Shown here in pieces: positions 54,461 to 63,776 of a stretch of 64,000 nucleotides of DNA; the stretch's first letter is position 1; each line of letters starts with the position of its first letter. The translations under genes were made by a program, and so were the position numbers. Source of the DNA: Sulfolobus sp. S-194 (GTDB lineage Archaea; Thermoproteota; Thermoprotei_A; Sulfolobales; Sulfolobaceae). The notes below the pieces were generated by a model. The model ran no database searches. It was not told the DNA's origin and saw only the letters and a program-made list of their open reading frames with translations. The stretch covers positions 1,887,501-1,951,500 of the forward strand of contig NZ_CP035730.1 in assembly GCF_012222305.1 (NCBI RefSeq), given 5' to 3'.

Positions 54461-54996
54461 AAGGGATACTTAACTTAAAGCTTTAAAAAACATTGAAAAA
54501 GAGTTCACTATGACCGCTTATAGCTTAAAAGCTTCTATCTCTGATCTTATAATATCAAGATACTGTTGGTAAATTAACTTCTTAAAAACATTATTAAAAA
54601 CTAGTGGAGTTTCATAATAAAATAACTAGCGACGGAAAAGTTTCTCTAGAGCCTAAATTGCAAACTCGTCACAGAAAAAGCATTACGGTACTAAGTTTGA
54701 TTCTTAATTCTTCAAAAAAGAAATATAAATGAATGAAGGATTTTTTAGTAGACGCGGATTTACATCAGTAATAATTTTGGTTAATCTTCTATTAAACTTT
54801 TCGCTTTATAATATTTATCCGTGGCTTATCTGAACCCGCCATTGCTTAAGAGATCATACATACTCGTTGTCGAGAGAAACACCTATATAGGTGCCCTTGG
54901 TGGAATTAAAAGTAAGGAGAAGTTACGCCATGGGTTAAACACTCATAAGAATTTCTAACTAATTAGGTTTTTAAATAGTCATACTAAAAAATAATT
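54461..54996. other. Intergenic region before the protease gene
   Basis: AT-rich, no gene recognised. A TATA box (ttttaaata, about 54969-54977) lies roughly 25 bases before the ATG at 54997, so that gene is probably leaderless. Confidence 0.4.
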
Positions 54997-55353
54997 ATGG
55001 GCTTAATTTACATTGATGGGATAGTGAAAAATGAACGAGGAGAAAGTGAGAAAGTAAGGTTCTTAATTGACTCCGGTGCTTATTATACCGTTTTAAAGAA
55101 AGAAATATGGCAAAAATTGGGCTTAAAGGAAATTTCTCGCGTATCGTTAATCTTAGCTGATGGGACAGCCATAGAGAGGGGAGTTTCTGAAGCCATAATA
55201 GAATTGCCACCTTACGGTGAAAGGCACTCACCAGTAATCCTAGGTGAGAGTGAAGACGAGAATCTATTAGGCGTAGTAACTCTCGAAATATTCGGATTAG
55301 TTTTAGATCCTTTAAAGAGGGAGATAAGACAAGGTAGGATAATAATGAAATAA
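54997..55353 (+). CDS. Retropepsin-like aspartic protease
   Basis: 118 residues, one retropepsin-type domain: the active-site motif FLIDSGAYYTVL (DSGA, near residue 29) and the later hydrophobic-hydrophobic-Gly phrase NLLGVVTLEIFGL. As in retroviral proteases, one domain would pair with a second copy to form the site. The predicted enzyme is cytoplasmic, as no signal peptide is present. Function is unknown. Confidence 0.72.
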   Translation: MGLIYIDGIVKNERGESEKVRFLIDSGAYYTVLKKEIWQKLGLKEISRVSLILADGTAIERGVSEAIIELPPYGERHSPVILGESEDENLLGVVTLEIFGLVLDPLKREIRQGRIIMK

Positions 55354-55513
55354 AGAGCAAATCCTTTTGGGTTCAACTCTCATAATTTATTACTTAAATG
55401 TATAAGTTTTTGACAAATTAAAATAAATCCATTATTTATCATCTTATTCAACCTTTTCCACGGGTACTCCGATGATGAAGTTAAACCTTGATAAGTATAG
55501 CAGTTGTTCTACT

Positions 55514-56608
55514 TTAACGCAGCTTAAAGATTTTCATCAAACCAAGAGCACCCCCTAAACGAATTTCAACGAACCGGAGAAACTCCTCCACACTCCTCAA
55601 GTTAAGGGAACTAATCAAATCCCTAACCGTGTTAACCACCATCACGAAGAGGAGTAGATAACCTTGAAGCCTCCTTCTCTTGAGGAAAGAGGAATCTTGC
55701 ATACCCAAGGCCTTCACGTCCCTATGCAACTTCTCTATCTCCCACCTGATCTTCCAAGTCCTCTCTATCTCCTCATCCCTCAAGTTAAGGTCAGTAGTGT
55801 ACAAGTTCAGCCTATTATCTTTATATACCAGTATTAACAACTTTATAGTAATAACTTGGTCTCCTAGGGTCAAATCAGCCAAGTAAGACCCAGGAGGGAG
55901 ATCTCCGACGTGGGGGTGCCCCTCCACCCCCAACGTCCCCTCCAAAGGCCTAACCCTTAGAAGCCTCCTATTAGACTTCAACTCAGAAACCACACCACCC
56001 CCCACCAACTTCTCAGACCAATACCAAGAGTCGAAAACAACCCTACATACGGGGAATAGTCCTTTGAGGGTCTCGATAATTTCCGCAGCCATCTCGATCT
56101 TGGTCTTGAATTCACTCACCATCCCGCTCTCCCACATCTTTCTTGTTGCGTAGGGGAATGCGCCGACTAAGTGGCTTTTTCCCGTGGCTAAGTCGTATAA
56201 GGCTATTGTGAGGACTTGTATGCCTGGTTCGAATCTCTTGTGTGTGGAGCACCATGCGAAGTAGTTACCATGCTTGCTTGCTATGCCCTCTATTCTGGAA
56301 TAGGGTTTGTGGTCGAAGGTATCATCAATTATTACTACCACGGGCCCAACTATCACTTTTCTTAACGTCTCGAGGTAGTCTCTCCATGTGTTCTCTAAGT
56401 CCTCTAGTGCTTTTAGTAGGTTGGCGTAGTTTAATCCGAATGTGATGGATGTGTTTCTGATGCTTGCCCTCCCTCCTATCAAGGCCATGAGTGTTAAACC
56501 TAGTGATACTTTCCTGCTTAACCCGTTCATTCTCAGTATTCCGACTAAGGAATTGAAGGACTTGATGAACTCACTCCTCGCAATGTCGAGCTTTTTCTCG
56601 GACTTCAC
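55514..56608 (-). CDS. IS4/IS701-like DDE transposase (ISC1217-type)
   Basis: 364 residues. The DDE residues are in VVIIDDTFDHKPYS, VVFDSWYWSEKL and WKIRWEIEKLHRDVKALG. It matches the archaeal ISC1217 transposase type and is open throughout. The element lies inside a decayed ISH3-type gene (56614-57245), so it inserted later. Its terminal repeats were not identified. Confidence 0.75.
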   Translation of the reverse strand: MKSEKKLDIARSEFIKSFNSLVGILRMNGLSRKVSLGLTLMALIGGRASIRNTSITFGLNYANLLKALEDLENTWRDYLETLRKVIVGPVVVIIDDTFDHKPYSRIEGIASKHGNYFAWCSTHKRFEPGIQVLTIALYDLATGKSHLVGAFPYATRKMWESGMVSEFKTKIEMAAEIIETLKGLFPVCRVVFDSWYWSEKLVGGGVVSELKSNRRLLRVRPLEGTLGVEGHPHVGDLPPGSYLADLTLGDQVITIKLLILVYKDNRLNLYTTDLNLRDEEIERTWKIRWEIEKLHRDVKALGMQDSSFLKRRRLQGYLLLFVMVVNTVRDLISSLNLRSVEEFLRFVEIRLGGALGLMKIFKLR

Positions 56609-56613
56609 AGTTT

Positions 56614-57245
56614 TTAATCAACCAGATGCGAAATTAAAAACTTTATCGATAATACCGTGAACTTTGTATTACCAAGGGAAATTAGAATAACTGCTAATAA
56701 GTAGTTGATTACGTCTACTGAGTAGAATCCGGCATCTAGTGCTACTAGTCCTAATGCTAGTATTTGTTTTATTAGGTTTTCAACTATCTTTAGTCTAGTC
56801 ATTCTATGCGTGTGAATGCTAGTATTAGTGTTTTTCCCTTGTTGTCGTGTAATTCTACGCGTGGCCTTTTTCTGATCCGCTTAGTCCTTCTTCTGGTTTT
56901 CCATTGTTATTGATGTCCAGTCTATTGATATGTTTACTCTTTTTCTTCCGCTTAGCTAATTGATTGTTTTTGATCACGTTTAGTATTTGTTCTATTATTT
57001 GTGGTTGTTCTTTCACGTAGTTTCTTACTGTTTGTGGTGATATGCTAAACTCTTTTGCCTTGTTTTCCACGGAATCTTTTGCTAGTGCTGCTGTTACAAG
57101 TGTTTTCTTGACTTCTTCCCTTGAAGTTTCTGATGGAAAATAATTTTTCCTCGATTTGTACACGTAGTTTAGGGTAGATGTAGTCTGGTATTACTTTAGG
57201 GGAGAAACACTTGACAAAGCCAGATTACATCTACCTTAACTTTTT
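56614..57245 (-). pseudogene. ISH3-type transposase remnant interrupted by another IS
   Basis: The N-terminal part (56855-57163) contains ISPQTVRNYVKEQ; a second piece (56614-56802) contains LVALDAGFYSVDVINYL, the second Asp region. It then ends at the ISC1217-type element. The subterminal hairpin of the element's left end (gtagatgtagtctgg ... ccagattacatctac) lies at about 57174-57238. The C-terminal part was not found on the other side. Confidence 0.7.
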
Positions 57246-57539
57246 CTCTGATTACAAAATTTTCTGGGCTAGAAAGAATTATTCCTTGTAATTATTTTTG
57301 TAAAATGAATTTGGAGTCTAGGGAAAACGTTACATTTTTACGTTAAAAAGATATAAGAAAGATCCTTCTACTGACTAAAAAACTATATGATAAGTAATAA
57401 GAATAAGAGAGTAAATTCAAAGTATTTATTATCTCATAGCGAATATTATAATTTTTTATGGTAAGGAAATTTCCGTGAACTACTGTTCATTTACTATTCT
57501 TAGACGTTAAGCATAATTTTAAATATCATATTTTAGAAT
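57246..57539. other. Intergenic region, AT-rich
   Basis: About 294 bases with no gene, holding the promoter region of the ATPase gene; a TATA-like ttttaaatat lies about 25 bases before 57540. Confidence 0.4.
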
Positions 57540-58802
57540 ATGATATTTATGAATATGGTAAATAGAGAAAGAGAGTTACAAGCCTTGAAGAAAAGGCTTT
57601 CATCAAATGATTTAGAGCTTATAATAATTTACGGAAGGAGAAGAATAGGAAAGACTTTCCTCATCATAAACGCTGTTAATGGTTATGATTTCATATATTA
57701 TTTAGCTACAGAAAAAAACAATTTAAGAAAATTCAAGGAATTGACGGAAAGTAAATACGAAGACATAAAATACGTAAAGGAAGATTGGGAGGCAATTTTT
57801 CACTATTTGAGAGATAAGATTATCATAATAGATGAATTTCCGTATATGATAAAAGAGGATGAGAGCATATTATCAACCTTCCAAAAAATTGTTGATGAGA
57901 CTCTAAAAGGTAGTAAAACTAAGCTAATTTTACTTGGCTCTTCCATTTCCATGATGGAAGACGCAATATCCTATAAAAGCCCTCTTTACGGTAGGAGGAC
58001 TGCGTCTATCGAATTAAAAGAGCTCAAATTTAAAGATCTGAAAGGATTTAATTTCTCTCTAATTGATGCGATACACGTTTACGGTTTTGCCGGTGGAGTG
58101 CCTTTTTACCTCACAAAGGCTAAAACTCCATTCTTAAAGTGGATCAATGCAGAATTAAAAGAAGTTGACTCTTTTATAAAAGATGAGATAGACTTTATGT
58201 TAAGATACGAGTTTTCTGAGATTGGTACGTATAAGGAAATATTGCACGCAATTTCTTCTGGCAAAAATACGTTAGGGGAAATAAAGGACTTTGTTAGAAT
58301 AAGTGGAGACGTTTCTTCATATTTAAATAAACTTGAGAAAATAGGAATAATAGGAAAGGAGTTCCCCTATAAGATGAAGAAGGGTGCTAGGTATTATATT
58401 AAGGATAATTTTACACTGTTCTGGTTCACATTCATTTATCCAAACTTAAGCTTAATAGAGGAAGGAATTTATGAGATAAAAGAGGACGAGTATAACGTAT
58501 ACTTAGGGAGAATTTTTGAGAAAATAGCTAGAGAGTACGTGGAGGACGTATATAAGGTTAAGGTAGAAAGGCTCTGGTTTAAGGATGTGGAAATAGATAT
58601 ATATGGAGATGGAATAGCTGGTGAATGTAAGTGGAGTGAAGGAATAAATGGGGAGAAAGTACTTTACGAATTAAAAAGAAAAGTTGAAGATTTAGGACTA
58701 GACGTTAAAAAATACATAATATTTGCAAAAAGCTTTTCAAAAACTAATGAAGAGGCTGAGTTTATAGATCTCAAAAAGCTAGAACAATGGTATAGAACTT
58801 AA
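57540..58802 (+). CDS. Archaeal ATPase with DUF234 (PD-(D/E)xK-like) C-terminus
   Basis: 420 residues. Walker A IIYGRRRIGKTFLI and Walker B IIIDEFPYMI belong to the archaeal ATPase family (PF01637). A winged-helix region follows (GEIKDFVRISGDVSSYLNKLEKIG), and the C-terminal DUF234 part contains the nuclease-like pattern VEIDIYGDGIAGECKWSEG. The start may be ATG 57540 or 57552. These proteins are common in archaeal genomic islands; function is unknown, but the nuclease-like end suggests a mobile or defence role. Confidence 0.8.
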   Translation: MIFMNMVNRERELQALKKRLSSNDLELIIIYGRRRIGKTFLIINAVNGYDFIYYLATEKNNLRKFKELTESKYEDIKYVKEDWEAIFHYLRDKIIIIDEFPYMIKEDESILSTFQKIVDETLKGSKTKLILLGSSISMMEDAISYKSPLYGRRTASIELKELKFKDLKGFNFSLIDAIHVYGFAGGVPFYLTKAKTPFLKWINAELKEVDSFIKDEIDFMLRYEFSEIGTYKEILHAISSGKNTLGEIKDFVRISGDVSSYLNKLEKIGIIGKEFPYKMKKGARYYIKDNFTLFWFTFIYPNLSLIEEGIYEIKEDEYNVYLGRIFEKIAREYVEDVYKVKVERLWFKDVEIDIYGDGIAGECKWSEGINGEKVLYELKRKVEDLGLDVKKYIIFAKSFSKTNEEAEFIDLKKLEQWYRT

Positions 58803-58889
58803 AATGAAAAGATATATTATAAAACGTATAAGATTCTTAATACTTAGAAAGGAAAAAAAAATTCAGATATATTAATCTAGAGTATGATG

Positions 58890-59015
58890 ATAGTGTCGTC
58901 ATTTGTATACACTTTCATTAATGGAGTTAATCTCTCACTAGAGAAGATGCTAACATAAAGTTATTGTATACATTGTTTTAATATAGAAATATAAATAGGT
59001 TAATAACGACACTAT
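58890..59015 (-). repeat. MITE copy 5
   Basis: 126 bp, ends atagtgtcgtcattt / taataacgacactat, with the shared internal sequence ataaagttattgtatacattg. It ends two bases before the cctatatagg that starts the IS110 copy. Confidence 0.88.
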
Positions 59016-59024
59016 CTCCTATAT

Positions 59025-60207
59025 AGGTATATTAGCCGGGGAGAGTAATATTCTCCTCAGCTGGGGAAACATGGTCGAATGGGAAATTGAAGCAAAGTCT
59101 TCGGGCACAGGCGTGACGAGCCCCTACCGTCGGACTGAACATTGTGATAAAATTCACGAATATAGGTGTGATAAAGAGGTAGGGGTAATAGGAATAGATG
59201 TATCAAAAGATCATTTAATTACAAGCAGGGGGAGGGTGAGAAAATACGAGAACAATATGAAGGGTTATGAAGAAATCCTCAAGATGAAACCTTGCACAAT
59301 AGTCCTAGAGCCCACTGGAGTATACGCAATAAGGCCTTCACAATACTTCAAGGAGAGGGGGATAAGAGTACTACAAGTTAGTCCAAACGTGTTATCAAGG
59401 GAAAAGGAGTTTAGGGGGAAAGAAAACAGATTTTTACGACGCAGAAAAATTAGAAAACATGGTCGACAAGGCAAAGGAGTACGAGTATAACCCCTTAAGA
59501 GAACTAGTAACACTTTACCTCTTCCTCAAGGACATAGAGACGAAATACAAGAATAGGCTAAAGAGGGCACTATTCCTAGTAAGTGACAATGATAAGATAA
59601 GTAAGGATAGGCTGGAGATTTTACATAAGAAGAACTCTACAACTTGGAATACACACAAATAGTGCTTGAAGAAATCAGAGTATTGGCAAAAACACTTCTA
59701 GAAACGCAAGAGAGGTTAGGAGGATGATTGAGGGGCAAGTCCCTCAAGACCACGTCCTATTAACGATCCCGGGTGTTGGGAGGCTTGCAGCTGGTATTAT
59801 TATTGGTATTGTTGGTTAAGCGTTTTCCTAAACCAGAGTCTTTTGTTGCTTATTGTGGTGTTGAGAGGCGTGGTGGGGCTGTAATAAGTAAAGGAATTTC
59901 TAAGAGGGGTAGTAAGTATTTGCGTAGTTTGTTTTTGATTTAGGTGAATTATTCTAGGAATCTAACCTTGTTGAGGTTTTATGAGTCTCATAAGGATAGG
60001 TTTAAGGGTAAGAAGTTGTACACTGCCTTAGCTAGGAAGTTGGCTAGGGTTGTTTGGAGTGTTTGGTATAATAATAAGCCTTATGAGGCTAAGTGATTAA
60101 AGAGGCCTCCCCTTGATTACCACGTGGGTTGAAAGGACTCACGTGGCAATGTTAGCTAACACTATGTTTGAAGTATGACCGAAAGGTTTATACTGAACGC
60201 CACACTC
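59025..60207 (+). pseudogene. Decayed IS110-family element, copy 2
   Basis: It matches copy 1 end to end. Defects by comparison: an extra G in a run (agggggaaag versus aggggaaag) near 59412 shifts the frame; about 15 bases are missing near 59615; an in-frame stop (ttgatttag) replaces ttggttgag near 59940. It shares with copy 1 the GIVG stop followed by a +1 shift (near 59815). The 3' hairpin (60116-60150) and the end acgccacactc (60197-60207) are kept. Confidence 0.85.
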
Positions 60208-60534
60208 AAGAATATTTAGTTAAAATATTTTATCCACTTTTTAATTCACTTGAATTATTTTCGGGTTGATGAATTTGGAGTCTAGGGAATAAATGCCACT
60301 ACTAAAAACAATTTTTCTTCAAACCTCAAGTTACTTAAGGTTAATTCTAAAAGGCAATTAATAAATAATCTATGATAAAAATTGAAGCAAATTGCTAAAA
60401 ATGCTCATCTTGCTTCTTATAGACTAATTTAAGTGGAGGAAACAGAGAGTTTCAAACCTCACAGTACGTTACCTAATTGGGAATTTCAAAACGTGTCAGA
60501 AAGGCTTATTTTATATAACATCTATCACAAAATT

Positions 60535-61356
60535 ATGTATTTAGTTTACATTGATGAGAGTAGAAGAGATTATGAAAATAGAGTAGTTCTAGGTGGGATA
60601 GTAATTTATGAGAAATACATTCAGCATGTGAATAGCATATTCGCAAATGTGATTTTAAATGAGATCAGTAGTATAATCGATAAGCATATGATAAGCTCTG
60701 ATGATTTAACAATACACATGAAGGATTTTGTGAATGAGAAGGATACGCTAAGGAAATTATTGAGAAGAATTGGCATTAAACATAGTCAAATTGTAGAAAT
60801 TAAAAGGCGCATCATATTTAACATTGCGAGAGAGCTTAGTGGGATGAAGAAGGAAGAAGTTTTCGCAGCAGCTGCTAGGGTAGAAAAACGTTTAACGCTG
60901 AATTTAAAATACAAATTAGCTTTTAAGTTCATTCTTGAAAGAATAGCAATGAACGTTAAGTATGATGAACCTATTCTGGTGGTTTTTGACACACCGGGGA
61001 AGGATTTTAAAGCTAGTGAAATTTATGAGACGTATAGGAAATGACTAGATGAAGGTGTCGTAGATGAGGGTGATAAGAGTCCTTCATTTATTGATTTAAG
61101 ATCGAGGTACTTTAACGAAATCCTTATGTCAAGAGAAGGGGATAGAATACACAGAGGTTTGCAACTAGCGGATGTCATAGCATGGATTATAAATAGAATG
61201 GACAATATAGATATCAAGAATATTACTTCTCCTTGCATATTAAGAAATGAAAGTAAAAAAGATCGTGAATATATGACAGTTGAACTATGCAATACTATTT
61301 TAAATAGTCTCTTTATAAGAGATAAGGACAAGATATTGACACTCAAGATTTACTAG
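60535..61356 (+). pseudogene. DUF3800 family gene with one in-frame TGA
   Basis: The frame starts at ATG 60535 (MYLVYIDESRR, the DUF3800 opening with its acidic residues) and ends at 61356, with RIHRGLQLADVIAWIINRM near the end as in the family's RNase H-like fold. One TGA at 61042-61044 (TYRK-stop-LDEGVVDEG) interrupts it; both sides are in the same frame and otherwise intact. DUF3800 proteins are thought to be nucleases of mobile or defence islands. A sequencing error cannot be excluded. Confidence 0.75.
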
Positions 61357-61407
61357 GCACGGGTTTGGGCCTTATGACCCGCACCCGTGCCCCCCGCGTT
61401 ACGCGGG
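61357..61407. repeat. GC-rich double hairpin after the DUF3800 gene
   Basis: Two inverted repeats in an AT-rich area: gcacgggt (61357-61364) with acccgtgc (61383-61390), and cccgcgt (61393-61399) with acgcggg (61401-61407). They could be a terminator, an RNA element or the end of a single-strand-type transposon. They begin directly after the stop codon. Confidence 0.55.
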
Positions 61408-61833
61408 TTTAATAACATCAATTAATTTATTGGTTAAATTCTCTATTAAACTTTCTGCTCAATTAATATCTACTTAAGCTATTACGGCCTAAGAGATCAT
61501 ATATACTTAATTTCGTTCTTGGAAAGATCTTACGATTTTAAAACAAAATATTTAAATAATTTTTGCCCTCCATCACATAATTATGGTGAGACAGAATAAC
61601 GTCAGTATGGGAATCTCTTTTATTGCAAGATAAATTAAAATTTAGAATAAATTGAATTTAACACAACAATTTAAGATAAAATATCATATATTTCGGCCTA
61701 TTGTAGCTAATAAATAATATTTTCCTTGAATATATTAGAAATATACAATTTATCCAACGTTGACAGAAGAGGAAGCATAGAATCAGCCGGACTTAAGGGA
61801 AAAACACTTCCGTGATAACACCCGAGAGTGGAC
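61408..61833. other. Intergenic region with a short broken frame
   Basis: AT-rich. A TATA-like region precedes an ATG at about 61583 (MVRQNNVSMGISFIAR, then stop). It may be the start of the gene whose tail lies beyond the MITE. Confidence 0.35.
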
Positions 61834-61959
61834 ATAGTGTCGTCATTAACCTATTTATATTTCTATATTAAAACAATGTATACAATAACTTTATCTTAGC
61901 GTTATCTCTCGCTAGAGATCAACTCAATTAATGAAATTATAACATAATGATGACACTAT
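61834..61959 (+). repeat. MITE copy 6 with extended inverted flanks
   Basis: 126 bp, ends atagtgtcgtcatta / taatgatgacactat by complement. The flanks gagagtggac (left) and gtccactctc (right) are inverted copies, so the inverted repeat extends to about 25 bp here. No direct target duplication is evident. Confidence 0.85.
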
Positions 61960-61971
61960 GTCCACTCTCAG

Positions 61972-62211
61972 GCGTCTAAGGAAATACCATCAATTTTTAC
62001 ATATGCAGAACAATTACTGGAAAATGAGAAAAATTCTGATTCTAAACTAAAAACATATCTAGTTATGTACTTGTTTAAGAAATATATAGCACAAAACGAA
62101 ACATGGACTGATTTAAGCTCATTTTCATTCTACGTAGCAGTTAATTTTAAACGGTACGTATTATTGATTGATCAAAATTTATGTAGATTAATTAAGTTAC
62201 TCGAGGCGTAA
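61972..62211 (+). pseudogene. C-terminal remnant of an unrecognised gene
   Basis: 79 codons are open from the MITE edge to TAA 62209-62211, including YAEQLLENEKNSDSKLKTYL and WTDLSSFSFYVAVNFKRYVL, without a start codon near the left edge. The composition is like real protein. The MITE insertion, or earlier decay, removed the rest. Confidence 0.5.
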
Positions 62212-62292
62212 GATACTAAGGAGAACAATAGATATTATGTATTAAGTAGTATACCAACTATAAGATTTACTAACTTAATGTTTTAAATTATC

Positions 62293-62631
62293 ATGAAACT
62301 TAAATTCTCTTATTTTGATATTCTAAGTATGAAAGCTAAAACAATTGCAGTTACATTCGCAGGTGTGCTAACAGGATTATTATGGATAATTCCCTCCTTT
62401 TTTATCTCAATGATAACAATATTATATATTTTAGGGGGTACCAAGTTATTTTTCCTATTCCCTATTGTATCTTATATTGTATCAGAAGCTGTTACTTTGC
62501 TTCTCTCCATGATATTATATAAATTCGTATCCAGAACTTATGCAATAGCTTTTCTAGTTACTGCATCAATAATTTCATTCATTACTCCTTTTTTAGCATT
62601 CTTAATGATTGTATTAATAGGAGCGTCTTAG
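62293..62631 (+). CDS. Small membrane protein, hypothetical
   Basis: 112 residues with three or four hydrophobic segments covering nearly the whole chain. No family recognised. It lies 81 bases before the MscS-type gene on the same strand. Confidence 0.6.
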   Translation: MKLKFSYFDILSMKAKTIAVTFAGVLTGLLWIIPSFFISMITILYILGGTKLFFLFPIVSYIVSEAVTLLLSMILYKFVSRTYAIAFLVTASIISFITPFLAFLMIVLIGAS

Positions 62632-62712
62632 GAGAACGTTTTTACGTTATAATCAACTCTTCCTTCAAGTTCTTTAGAGAAGAAATAAATTGCACAAAAT
62701 AAAGTATATTTC

Positions 62713-63618
62713 ATGCTGAAGTTTTACCAAAAGTTTCTACTCGGTATTTTATTGGCATTCTTACTTTTTGTTATAAACGCCTTTGTACAGACATTAAAAC
62801 CTTCTAGCTTTACTTTACTAGCTTTAAGGGCTTTTAGCATAGTAGCAGGAGGCATATATTTTACCATAATATTCTCCGATGGAGTAAGGGAAGTCCTAGA
62901 AAGGAGAAAAACTGGTACCTTACCTGCAGGTGCTATAATAATTCCTAGTATTATAAAATATATAGGTTATATTCTGGTTTTCATAGGAGTGTTAGCAACT
63001 TTTGGAGTGACATCTGCAGAAGCGTTAGCAGGAGGTACTTTTGCAGGCTTAGTTTTCGGTTTAGCTTTACAGCCTGTTTTGGAAAATTTCTTTGCAGGTA
63101 TTCTTATAATTTCCACTGGATTTATTTCAATAGGAGACCATATAAGGGTTTTAAATTCTCAAATACCTTACATGGCTGCAAATTTGCCTCCTTATAAGTA
63201 CTTCTCAAGGGAGTATTTTGAACAAGGTTTGGAAGGCACAGTTGTTGAAATAGATTTGTTCTATTCAAGACTTATACTTGAAAACGGAAGGGAGTACAGA
63301 ATTCCTAATTCTATATTACTAAAGTCTTCTGTAATAGACTACACTTCAAAATTCTCTAAGAAACTGTATGTTAGCATAAGGGTAGAATTTCCTTTAGATA
63401 AAATAAACTTGAATACTATTGAAGAAGAAGTCAAGGAGGCATTAAAAGGCTTTGAAATTGAGGAAGGTCCTTATTTAAGTGAGCAAAGTGATAAAGAACA
63501 CATTATAATATTGCTAAGAATAGCAACCGACGTAGATAATTGGAAAAAGACTAAGTCTGAGGCATTAAAGAGAATTTTAGCTTTAAGGTATAAGATAGTT
63601 AAAGGGCAAACAGTGTAA
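62713..63618 (+). CDS. MscS-type mechanosensitive ion channel
   Basis: 301 residues. Three or four membrane helices; the pore helix is Gly/Ala-rich (ALAGGTFAGLVFGLALQPVLENFFAG, about residues 102-128), followed by the MscS beta domain beginning ISIGDHIRVL. It opens under membrane tension to release solutes during osmotic downshock. The start ATG is preceded by an AT-rich tract. Confidence 0.9.
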   Translation: MLKFYQKFLLGILLAFLLFVINAFVQTLKPSSFTLLALRAFSIVAGGIYFTIIFSDGVREVLERRKTGTLPAGAIIIPSIIKYIGYILVFIGVLATFGVTSAEALAGGTFAGLVFGLALQPVLENFFAGILIISTGFISIGDHIRVLNSQIPYMAANLPPYKYFSREYFEQGLEGTVVEIDLFYSRLILENGREYRIPNSILLKSSVIDYTSKFSKKLYVSIRVEFPLDKINLNTIEEEVKEALKGFEIEEGPYLSEQSDKEHIIILLRIATDVDNWKKTKSEALKRILALRYKIVKGQTV

Positions 63619-63776
63619 AAATTATTGTAGCTCACGAATCATCGTGAAGTTAGTTTTATTTTATACTTTATTTTATCTTTTTACTTGTTTTAAACATCTA
63701 GGTAAAAATAACTAAAAGTCGCTGATCATAAATTGTCAGTAAAACGTATTATTAGGAGAATTAGAATAATAATATT

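Noticed and set aside
54995-55360. Open frame of 121 codons on the minus strand
   Set aside because: It is antisense to the retropepsin-like gene and has a low-complexity Leu/Ser composition.
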